Source of the DNA: Candidatus Anammoxibacter sp. | GTDB lineage: Bacteria; Planctomycetota; Brocadiia; Brocadiales; Anammoxibacteraceae | Assembly (NCBI GenBank): GCA_021777105.1 | Contig: JAIQZQ010000082.1 | Coordinates: 1 to 32,063, forward strand | Direction of reading: 5' to 3' | DNA length: 32,063 nucleotides | Shown here: positions 7,666-15,900 of the stretch, piece after piece | How positions within the stretch are numbered: position 1 is the stretch's first letter | Layout of the letters: every line of letters starts with the position of its first letter | Position numbers and translations under genes: made by a program | Notes under the pieces: generated by a model | Database searches by the model: none | What the model was told of the DNA's origin: nothing | Seen by the model: only the letters and a program-made list of their open reading frames with translations

Positions 7666-8258
7666 TTAGCCTTGTTTGCCGATTTGTCCGAATTCTTCTG
7701 AGATTGTATAGGGGTTTTCGGTGCCGAGTTTTTTGTAGTAACCAAGTCTTGGGTGTTGTCGGTAGGCATTGTTATTGACATTGATACACTACCTATCATC
7801 AGAACGAAATAGAAGATTACTAAACTGGCCACAAATACCTTATAAACTTTCGGTGATGCGCCAGTCTTTTTAGCATCCGGTTTCAGTTTCTCCAGCACAT
7901 CTGGATGAGACCATACTTGCAGATTATCAACTCCTACAACCCGTCTAAACTCTCTGGAATTTTCAATTGTAGCTGCACTAGAATACCACCGCGCTTCCCA
8001 AACTGATGCTGCCTCTACCTGCTTCCACCAAGCAATAGCATTAAATACACCAAAAAGTGAAACAAGAGTTGCCAACCAAAAAATGCGTGGTTCATTTCGG
8101 GCTAGACTATAGGAGTCAAGCGCAAGAATAGTTCCTGAAATTGCTATATGTAATTTGGAAATATCAAAGAACCTTTGCCGTGCGTGCTGTACTTCGAACT
8201 TGCCAAGCTCAATTAGCGTCTTGTACCATTCAAAAACTTTGTCCTGTTTCTCTGGCAT
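7641..8258 (-). CDS. Small membrane protein, unknown function
   Basis: A 205-residue protein with predicted membrane segments at about 33-52, 58-80 and 143-166 (VFVASLVIFYFVLMIGSVSM), a soluble segment with many Trp and charged residues between the second and third, and a low-complexity, Lys/Ser/Thr-rich tail. No known family is recognised. The last ten or so codons lie within repeat sequence (also at 3266-3289), so the C-terminus may not be ancestral. The ATG at 8258 lies 16-20 bp after the edge of module copy B, which supplies a promoter-like element at 8355-8326. Confidence 0.5.
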   Translation of the reverse strand: MPEKQDKVFEWYKTLIELGKFEVQHARQRFFDISKLHIAISGTILALDSYSLARNEPRIFWLATLVSLFGVFNAIAWWKQVEAASVWEARWYSSAATIENSREFRRVVGVDNLQVWSHPDVLEKLKPDAKKTGASPKVYKVFVASLVIFYFVLMIGSVSMSITMPTDNTQDLVTTKNSAPKTPIQSQKNSDKSANKAKKNIRVKP

Positions 8259-8280
8259 TTGTATATTCTATGGGTGGCTA

Positions 8281-8599
8281 ACAAGTGATTTACCGGTTCC
8301 CTATAGTTCTAAAATCACTTATCCTATGTTAAAAAATATTGTTTTTTTAATTCAAAAACAGCTATAACATTTTCTATAACTTCTTCCTATGGGTTGTTAT
8401 AAGGAAGATAAAATTACAAATTTTCGTTACCATTTACTCAAGAGATTTCTGTTTTAAACATTCCTCACGAATTTAATAATGAATTTAATCTGATCATTGT
8501 TAATCAGGATGTTCCTATAAAAAAGCATAATATTTTTAAAAATGGTTGAGGTTTTACCTTGGTTTTGCATCAACATATTAAGCCTGTCCCAAGGTTTTT
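8281..8599 (-). repeat. ~320-bp gene-leader module, copy B
   Basis: This direct copy of the module at 4212-4529 aligns along its whole length with scattered substitutions. On the minus strand its proximal end contains AAGTGATTT, about 20 nt, then AAATCACTTGTT, a stem-loop just before the start codon of the downstream gene. The distal edge (AGCCTGTCCCAAG) lies 5-10 bp beyond the stop codon of the 196-residue gene. Confidence 0.85.
8326..8355 (-). promoter_or_regulatory. Sigma-70-like promoter in module copy B
   Basis: On the minus strand TTGAAT (8355-8350) and TAACAT (8331-8326) are separated by 18 bp, at the same place as in the other two module copies. It would transcribe the gene starting at 8258. 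Confidence 0.45.
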
Positions 8600-8603
8600 C
8601 ATT

Positions 8604-9194
8604 TTATATTATTAAGTTTATTGTCAAAGCTATCTCATTAGATAAATTAAGCAACTCCTTGTTTTTTTTCAAAGCTAAGCTACAAAACTCATTTATCACC
8701 TCACATACCCTGTTTGGTATCCTTTGGTTTTCAGACAGTGCTTGAAGGGCGTAAATGTATGACGAAGGCACCTCGCCACCAGTAGCTATTAGAGTTGGTA
8801 TTTCAAAAAGGAGTTTACCTAAATTCAAATAAAAGACCTCTGCTTTCGTCCCTTTTGCCTTCCCACAAATATACATTTCTTCAAAAAATGTAAAATAATG
8901 TTCAGCAATTTGCTTCGATATATCTTTTTTTGTTTCCTTAAGTTTTGATAGTTTTGGGAGCAGGGCACTTAATTTTTGTGCTAAATCTTTAAATTCTGAC
9001 TTTCTGTCCAAGATATTTTTTAATTCATCAATACCTGCCATTGATTCTTGCTCTAATGGCAACAAGGCTATTTTATTTCCAATGCTACATCCAACCAAGA
9101 AATATGCCTGCTCATTTACTCTGTTTTCATCCCATTTGAATGTTACCCCACCTATAGGTGTATTAATTCCTGTAATGTTTTTTAAAAAATTCAT
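8604..9194 (-). CDS. Protein of unknown function, cassette gene
   Basis: A 196-residue soluble protein. It has an N-terminal strand-rich part (INTPIGGVTFKWDENRVNEQ), a Lys-rich predicted coiled-coil at about 60-95 (LAQKLSALLPKLSKLKETKK), then a helical C-terminal half. No family or catalytic motif is recognised. It sits between module copies B and C with its ATG 16 bp from copy C, which carries the promoter-like pair at 9284-9255. The small size, unknown function and identical leader design suit an accessory cassette. Confidence 0.5.
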   Translation of the reverse strand: MNFLKNITGINTPIGGVTFKWDENRVNEQAYFLVGCSIGNKIALLPLEQESMAGIDELKNILDRKSEFKDLAQKLSALLPKLSKLKETKKDISKQIAEHYFTFFEEMYICGKAKGTKAEVFYLNLGKLLFEIPTLIATGGEVPSSYIYALQALSENQRIPNRVCEVINEFCSLALKKNKELLNLSNEIALTINLII

Positions 9195-9209
9195 ATTCTC
9201 AATCTTTCA

Positions 9210-9499
9210 ACAAGTGATTTACCGGTTCCCTATAGTTCTGAAATCACTTATCCTGTTTTAAAAAATATTGTTTTTTAAACTCAAAAACAGCTAAAACCTT
9301 CTCTATAACGTATTTCTATGGATTGTTATAAGGGAAGATAAAATTACAAATATTCGCTACCATTTACTCAAGAGGTTTCAGTTTTGAACATTTTTCACGA
9401 AATTAATAATGATTTTAATCTGATCATTGTTAATCAGAATGCTCACACAAAAGAGCATAATATTATTAAAAAATGGTTGAGGTTTTACATTGATTTTGT
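9210..9499 (-). repeat. ~320-bp gene-leader module, copy C
   Basis: This third direct copy matches A and B up to about 9499, then diverges for 100 bp. AACAAGTGATTTAC at its proximal edge (9209-9222) is the exact reverse complement of 9606-9619, which overlaps the stop codon of the ORF6N gene. The whole 9209-9619 interval is thus bounded by a 14-bp inverted repeat. Confidence 0.85.
9255..9284 (-). promoter_or_regulatory. Sigma-70-like promoter in module copy C
   Basis: On the minus strand TTGAGT (9284-9279) and TAAAAC (9260-9255) are spaced by 18 bp. It is the weakest of the three, but its position is conserved. It would drive the gene at 9194. Confidence 0.4.
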
Positions 9500-9610
9500 G
9501 TAATGCACAATGAAATGGGTGAACCCAATGAGACCCTAGTTTGAGAGCAAAAATCATGTTTAATTGAGATACAGTTTCGCAAACTCGGTTCAACCTATCC
9601 CTTCTGTAAA

Positions 9611-10492
9611 TCACTTGTTATCCAATCTACTCAAAACTTCAAAAGCTCCTTTATCAAACTTTGAAAAAGCAAACCACTTTTTTCCTAAATCTTTAAGCGA
9701 TGCTCCAAAATGATAAATTATTTTATCATCTAATATCAAAAATCGGTCGTGTGCATTGCTAAACTTTATTACTGTAATCGGAGCATACTGCGCATTGTAT
9801 TTTTTGAGATCAAGTTGTAGTTTCTTGGAAATTAATTTTGTGTAAATCGTCGCTTTGCAATTTTCCGTTCTTTTGGAAAGCAGAGTTAAAACGGTTTCAT
9901 CAACGAAGTTATCTATTAAAATAATTGAACTTTTTGCTGCTTTGATTAAATCGGAAACAAAAACATAAGCATCAAAAATCTGTCCGTCAAAAAAGATACC
10001 TTGCTTGGGTTTTATCTCTTTGGCTTCGATGGCTTCAAATACTTTATCAAATTTTGTGTCTGCAATAAGCTGCTTTTGTTCTATTTTGTCTAATCTCTGA
10101 AAAATAATAGCGTTATTTGCTATGAATTTTCTCATTTGAACAAAAGCTCTCATAACCTTAATGTTTATTTCAACAGCAATAGCGCTTTTCAGCGCCGCTG
10201 AGAGCATAGCAACGCCTTGTTCTGTAAAAGCAAAAGGCTTGGCGCCACCAAGATATTTTTTTGAAGGTATCACAGTTTGTGATACCAATATTTCAATTTC
10301 CCTCTCAGTTAGTTCAAACATAAAATCTTCTGGAAACCGTTCAATGTTTCTTCTAACAGCTTGTTTTAGTGATCTTGTCTCTAATTGATAAAGTTCAGCC
10401 AAATCTCTATCCAGCATAACTTGTAGACCACGAATCGTGTAAATTCTATTTTGAACCTGTTGATTCTCTAAAACAGTAATTTTTTTACTCAT
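9611..10492 (-). CDS. ORF6N domain protein
   Basis: A 293-residue protein. Residues about 8-95 form the ORF6N/KilA-N-type DNA-binding domain, with IYTIRGLQVMLDRDLAELYQ, SLKQAVRRNIERFPEDFMFE and PFAFTEQGVAMLSA. A helical linker follows, and the C-terminal half (residues about 165-290) has strands and HDRFLILDDKIIYHFGASLK, a phospholipase-D-like H-x-D arrangement typical of the C-terminus of these proteins. Such proteins are common in phage and accessory DNA; their cellular role is poorly known. The gene ends at the inverted-repeat edge of the copy C interval. A MITE-like palindrome begins 8 bp upstream of the start, so native expression signals may have been displaced. Confidence 0.8.
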   Translation of the reverse strand: MSKKITVLENQQVQNRIYTIRGLQVMLDRDLAELYQLETRSLKQAVRRNIERFPEDFMFELTEREIEILVSQTVIPSKKYLGGAKPFAFTEQGVAMLSAALKSAIAVEINIKVMRAFVQMRKFIANNAIIFQRLDKIEQKQLIADTKFDKVFEAIEAKEIKPKQGIFFDGQIFDAYVFVSDLIKAAKSSIILIDNFVDETVLTLLSKRTENCKATIYTKLISKKLQLDLKKYNAQYAPITVIKFSNAHDRFLILDDKIIYHFGASLKDLGKKWFAFSKFDKGAFEVLSRLDNK

Positions 10493-10500
10493 AACTCTAA

Positions 10501-10681
10501 GGGCGCTGAAAGAAATAACTTGGGCTTTTTTGCTTGTAGATTTTGGTTGAATTTGTTCAACCTAATTGAGTCGAACCGGATGCGCAGCCATAGCTGCGTT
10601 GAGGATTCGGCGATTGAAGGTTGGGCAAAGTCGGCCTGAAGATGCCAGCTAAAAAGTCCAAATTATTTCTTTCCGAGCCCT
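10501..10681. mobile_element. MITE-like 180-bp palindromic element
   Basis: GGGCGCTGAAAGAAATAACT at the left end pairs with AAATTATTTCTTTCCGAGCC at the right. The terminal inverted repeats extend about 35 bp (to CTTTTTTGC and GCTAAAAAG) with a few mismatches. Both sides are flanked by TAA, a plausible 3-bp target duplication. The interior contains further hairpins (GGTTGAA...TTCAACC; CGCAGC...GCTGCG) and has no coding capacity. This is the design of a MITE mobilised in trans, possibly by an IS5-type transposase. It interrupts the leader of the ORF6N gene. Confidence 0.6.
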
Positions 10682-11580
10682 AACCCAATCGTAGCTAATT
10701 GTTCTTTTGTTTGACCATTCAGAACTTTCTCTAACATTTTTTAAAAAAATTTAAAGAAAAGCGGCAAACCGCCCCTCAACAAGAACAGGCTTCTTCTAAT
10801 CTCTCTCTTATTCTGCAATTAAAAGTTTGACTACAAAAGAGGCAAAAATCCATCTGGATTTTGATTGATGTTTGGATTAAATTTAGCGCTTTATTTGCCT
10901 GCTGTCTACAAAAAACTTTAATGAAAGAATTATAGTTTAATCAACCGGCGCATAATAGGCTGTGTTACAAAATGTTAAACTTCAATGAAAACAAACATCT
11001 AAATTGCGTAAGCTATTAATAATAAAGGTGTTGGCTGTTAATGGGGACAATTATTGTAAAGAAGTGTAATGCAAATAGCGCATGGCGCAGAGCGTATGGC
11101 GCAGATTGCTCAAAAACGTTTTAAAAACCATTTGCGTTTCTTGGAAACGTTGCGTTTTATGCGATCAAAAAACATTTCCGAACCCTTAGTGAAATAAAAG
11201 CGTTGCATCGCGTGGGGGTATAATAGCCGGAAATGCCGGAAAAGAGACGGAAAAAGAAATTGGAAGAAGTGTAGTTTAGAAAAAGAACTATGCAGAGCGC
11301 CGCAGTGAGATTTAAAAGAAAAACGCTATCAAATCTTATATTCAAATAAAATACAAAATATTTACAAAGCAGGAAATGCGCATTACTTTATCCCATTCGG
11401 GGATATTAATAAGTTTAAGCAAAATGTTCAGGCTATTCACCGGAACCTTTTGCTTAACCCGGATTTATCTACAAAAATAATTTTAACGCTTTTCTCTGCG
11501 AAACTCTGCGCTCTCTGCGATCTCTGCGTTAAAATGAACATCAATGGCATTAAGCATCAAATTTGATAGAGATTTAAAAT
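10682..11580. other. Long non-coding stretch
   Basis: No supported gene. A 24-codon minus-strand reading (MLEKVLNGQTKEQLATIGLG...) runs into the MITE-like end near 10670 and may be a fragment. Around 11070-11095 is a GCATGGCGCAGAGCG/GTATGGCGCAG near-duplication, and at 11495-11530 CTCTGCG is repeated several times. An open reading near 11335-11560 includes AGNAHYFIPFGDINKFKQN, which looks protein-like but has no start and an unknown family. Confidence 0.5.
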
Positions 11581-11596
11581 ATCTTGTCATTGAATC

Positions 11597-11776
11597 GTAA
11601 CCAAACTCCTGTTTGGTTACGCAATTGCCTGATAAATGAACACTGAACAGCTTGTCTGTTCTAGTGAGAATTATGCCTTGGAGGCGAAACTCCGGTTTCT
11701 CGTTTAGCATGCCGGCATGATACACGAAACTGGAGTTTCTCGGACAATTACGTTCCAAAATCAGAGTTTTGGAACG
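11597..11776. repeat. Cluster of short perfect hairpins
   Basis: The cluster contains GTAACCAAAC-TCCT-GTTTGGTTAC (11597-11620), the dispersed CACTGAACAG repeat (11631-11683), GAAAC-TCCG-GTTTC (11686-11699), the palindrome CATGCCGGCATG (11708-11719), GAAACT-GG-AGTTTC (11726-11739) and CGTTCCAAAA-TCAGAG-TTTTGGAACG (11751-11776). Stems differ in sequence, but most loops share a TCC(N)/TC(N) pattern closed by C-G. Similar hairpins recur at 23879-24063 and 25878-26041. Confidence 0.85.
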
Positions 11777-12137
11777 AGTCGCGGGGTAGTGTTTTAAAAT
11801 ATCTTGGCAGAAATTGCCACAATTTAACTAATAAGATACTAAAGGGTAAATTCCAATAAACTCAGCTTGTTGGAGTTAGGCTTTAGCCTTTTATTCATTA
11901 GCGAATTTCGCAATTCTTATGCTTTTGAGTATAGCAGTTAATTATGCCGGGCTCTAAATTAAAAAATTAGCATTAATCTTATAAATTTTATGGCAAAAAG
12001 ACCTGAAATATGCTGAAATGGCGCATTAATTTTTTTCGGCGTGTTTTGTGTGTTACATGACGGCACAGATATAATTGTCTAATACAGGGCTATATTTAAA
12101 CCGTATCTCTCTTTTGGAGAATCAGGGTAAGCAATTT
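11777..12137. other. Upstream region of the relic synthetase start
   Basis: This A/T-rich non-coding DNA has no further repeats that I can see. The segment TATATTTAAACCGTATCT (about 12090-12107) resembles TGTATTTAAACCACATCT just before the intact synthetase gene (12887-12904), so the two starts may share leader as well as coding sequence. TTGTCT and TATATT 15 bp apart near 12076-12096 are a weak promoter candidate. Confidence 0.35.
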
Positions 12138-12218
12138 ATGGATAACGATAAGGAACAGAAATATTTGCAGGCGCTTAAAAAGGCGTCTGAGAATATAAAA
12201 GAACTGCTCCAGCTTTAA
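12138..12218 (+). pseudogene. Relic 5' end of a second PKS/NRPS subunit
   Basis: A 26-codon reading, MDNDKEQKYLQALKKASENI then KELLQL and a stop, matches the first ~24 codons of the synthetase at 12932 (MDNDKEQKYLQALKKASDKI). DNA identity is about nine in ten, with several silent changes. The sequences diverge abruptly after the shared CTGCT. An N-terminal segment like this is a docking coiled coil of a modular synthase subunit. Synonymous divergence argues for two related subunits, the first now deleted, rather than a very recent copying error. Confidence 0.65.
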
Positions 12219-12931
12219 ATATTGTTTTTCGCTTTTAATCTGTGAAATCTATGGTTGTTTTTTACTTTTTTATTGATGGGCACGCTACGCTTTGCCCATC
12301 CTACATCTGTGGTTAATACCGCTTTTTTGCTTTTGCTTTAATCTGTGAAATCTGCGAAATCTGTGGTTTGCTTTTGTTTTTTTTATTTAATGTTGGGTTT
12401 CGTTTCACTCTACCCAACCTACGTTCTTCAAATAATAGAATCAAAAGCAATTTAGGCCACAAAGACACCAAGGCACGAAGAAACGCAAAAACTTTGTGAT
12501 TATTTAAAGGTATTGAAATTTGTAAAATTAAGGTCTAATGTGAATCTTTGTGCGCTTAGACGCTTACAGCTCCGAAACGGCCAAATTGTTTTTCGCTTTT
12601 AATCTGTGAAATCTATGTTTTTTTTTTAATCTGTGAAATCAGTGAAATCTGAGGTTTATATTGCTTTTGCTTTTGTTTTTCGCGTTTAATCTGTGAAATC
12701 TATGTTTTTTTTTTAATCTGTGAAATCAGTGAAATCTGTGGTTTATATTGTTTTTGCTTTTGCTTTTCGCTTTTAATCAGTGAAATCTATGTTTTTTTTT
12801 AATCTGTGAAATCTGCGAAATCTGTGGTTTGCTTTTGCTTTTTATTTGATGTTGGGTTTCGTTTCACTCTACCCAACCTACGTTTTTGTATTTAAACCAC
12901 ATCTTGTTTGCGTGAAATCATATAGGACGTT
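12219..12931. repeat. Repeat-filled spacer with an AATCTGTGAAATCT array
   Basis: The spacer contains at least eight AATCTGTGAAATC-type motifs. Between about 12585 and 12840 they form three near-tandem units of roughly 85-90 bp separated by T-rich tracts. Two copies of the hairpin GTTGGGT...ACCCAAC (12392-12418 and 12851-12877) and GATGGGCA...TGCCCATC (12275-12300) are also present, plus a CCACAAAGACACCAAGGCAC motif near 12455. No gene. It separates the relic start from the intact one. Confidence 0.8.
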
Positions 12932-15900
12932 ATGGACAACGATAAGGAACAGAAATATTTGCAGGCGCTTAAAAAGGCGTCTGATAAGATAAAGGAGCTG
13001 CTTGCTTCTATAGATAATATGAAGCAGAAGGAGCCTGTGGCTGTAGTGGGCATGGGGTGCCGGTTTCCGGGAGGGGCAAACAATCCGGACGCTTATTGGG
13101 ATTTGTTGAATCGCGGCGTTGACGCGGTTAGCGAGATACCCGCTGATAGATGGGATATGAGCCGGTGTTACGATGCGGATTACAGGACTCCGGGCAAGAC
13201 TTATTGCAGGCACGGGGCTTTTATTGACGAGGTGGATAAGTTTGATTGCGGTTTTTTCGGCATATCGCCGGAGGAGGCGAAATCCCTTGATCCGCAACAG
13301 CGTCTTTTGCTTGAAGTAAGTTGGGAAGCTTTTGAAAACGGCGGATTTGATGTTGCCGCATTAAAAGGGGGCCGAGTTGGGGTGTTTGCCGGCATGGACT
13401 CTTATGATTATTATAAGGCGCACTTTGGTTCCGGCGATATGGGCAAGATTGATGAGTATTCCGCGACCGGCATTGCGTTTAGCGCGGCGTCCGGGCGGTT
13501 GTCATATTTTTATGATTTTCGCGGCCCGTGCATGACAATAGACACTGCCTGCTCCTCTTCATTGGTAGCTATGCATCTGGCTATCAATAGTTTGCAAACC
13601 GGAGAGTCCGACATGGCTGTAACCGGCGGGGTGGAGCTTATCCTAACGCCGGAATCGTATATTGGTTTTTCAAAGATTAACGCTCTTGCCGTTGACGGAC
13701 GTTGCCGGCCTTTTGACGATGAGGCGGGCGGGTACACAAAGGGGGAGGGGTGCGGGGTTGTTGTCTTAAAACGCCTTTCAGACGCGCAAAGGGACGGGGA
13801 TAACATTCTGGCTGTTTTTAAAGGTTCAGCGGTTAATCAGGACGGCGAAAGCAGCGGGTTGACTGCTCCAAACGCGATTGCGCAAAATGAGGTTATTAAC
13901 AGGGCGTTGGACAACGCCGGACTTGCGCCGGATGATGTTGATTATATTGAAGCGCACGGCACGGGCACGCGGCTGGGCGATCCTATTGAAGCCAGGGCTT
14001 TAGGGATGGCGTTTAAAGGCAAACGTGTTAAAACTTTGATGGGGTCGGTTAAGTCAAATATCGGCCATTTGCAAGCCGCTTCCGGAATCGCGAGCGTTAT
14101 TAAGGTAATACTCTCTATGCAACATGGGCGTATTCCCGCCAGTCTGCATTTTAACAAACCAAGCTCTCACATCCCGTGGGACGAGTTGCCTCTTGAAGTT
14201 TGCGCAAAACAGCGCCCATGGCCGCGCAATGACAAACCTTATACTGCCGGCGTTAGTTCATTTGGTTTTAGCGGAACCAATGCTCATATTATTTTGCAAT
14301 CCTGCCCGGGCGAGCGCTCCGTTAATGTTGAAAACGCGGCAGAATCCACAAACAGTTCTCATTTGCATGCGCTTGCTATTTCCGCCAAAAATGAAGCGGC
14401 ATTGCGGCAAAGCGCAAAAAATTACAAAGAGTATCTTTCCGCGCATCCCGGCGTTGATATTAATGATGTTTGTCATACCGCCGCGCTTGGCCGAACCCAT
14501 TTTCCGCGCAGGCTTGCGTTTATGGGGCGCAACGCGCAAGAGCTTGAAAATGCGTTGTCCATGTTTTTAAACGGGCAAGCCAATAGCTCTGTCTTTCAAC
14601 CCGAAAGTTTTCTAACCTCTATTCATTCTCGCGGTTCGGATGTTGTATTTCTATTTACAGGCCAGGGCGCGCAATACGCGGGCATGGGCCGCGCATTGTA
14701 TGAGAAATATCCTGTCTTTAAAACAACGATGGACCGTTGCGATGATATTTTAAAAGGGCATGGCGTCGCGCTGATAGACTTGTTGTACGAAAATGGGGCC
14801 GATAGCGACCTTATTAACCGGGCCGCTAATTGCCAGCCGGCTATTTTTGCGATTGAATATTCCATTGCCGAACTCTGGAAAACATGGGGGGTTAAACCAT
14901 CCATGTCGCTTGGGCACAGTCTTGGCGAATATGTCGCCGCTTGCGTGTCGGGCGTGTTTTCACTTGAAGACGGTTTAAAGCTTGTTAGCGCGCGCGGCAA
15001 ATTGATCGAGAGCCGTTGCCTCGGCGGGGTTATGGCTGCGGTGTTTGCCCCGCATGAAAAAGTGTCTGAGATTATTCTGGAGCGCGGCGATGGGAAAGTT
15101 TCAATCGCCGGCATTAACGCGCCTGAAAATGTCGTTATATCAGGCGAAGAGCGGGATGTAACGGCGGCGTTGGCCGGGTTTGATCAAAGCGGTATAAAAC
15201 ATTCCGTTCTGCGGGTGTCGCACGCATTTCATTCCCATTTGATTGAGCCTATGTTTGACGATTACAGAAAAATTCTTTCAGATGTGGATTTCTCCCGCCC
15301 TGTAACTCCTTTAATATCCAACCTCACAGGAAAACCTGCGGATGCGGCTGATATTACAACAATTGATTACTGGATACGCCATCTTCGCGAGCCGGTTCGT
15401 TTTCGCGATTCCATAAACTATGCCGTAAACAAGGGCTTTGATGTGTTTCTGGAAATAGGGCCCCATGTTGTTCTTTCAGGGCTGGGCGCTAAATGCGCGC
15501 CTGAAAACAGCCGCGCATGGGCGTCGTCGCTTTCAAGAGGCGGGGATGATGTTAAGGAGATGTTGACGGCGTTGTCAACATTGTATGTAAACGGAGTAAA
15601 GATTGATTGGGCCGGTTACTTTAAATCGTTTAACTTTAAAGCCGGCAAGATTGTTTTGCCGACTTACCCGTTTCAACGCAAAAGATACTGGAAAGAGCTT
15701 GTTAATTTTGCCGGCCAAAGCGCTGAAAACACCTCTGCGGATGTTGCCGATGCGCCGGACCGGGACTGTGAAGTTAATGCCGCCGTTGGTACGGCAGCTT
15801 TAAAAAGCATTGATTCCACTCCTTGCCGTCCAGTCAAAAATACTTCGGATAAAAAGGGCGTTATTCTGCCTGAACTTATAAGCATCATTCAAAACATAGC

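Noticed and set aside
8281..9620. Integron gene-cassette array with attC sites
   Set aside because: Gene-repeat-gene order and AACAAG/CTTGTT arms are suggestive, but the ~320-bp module is much longer than usual attC sites, R-box motifs do not match consensus well, and no integron integrase is visible. Kept only as a test to run.
11335..11563. Coding fragment containing AGNAHYFIPFGDINKFKQN
   Set aside because: Protein-like for about 40 residues but no start, no recognised family and the frame runs into CTCTGCG repeats. Mentioned only in the region note.
12219..12900. CRISPR array
   Set aside because: The AATCTGTGAAATC repeats are imperfect and short, with T-rich non-unique spacers, and no cas gene is near.
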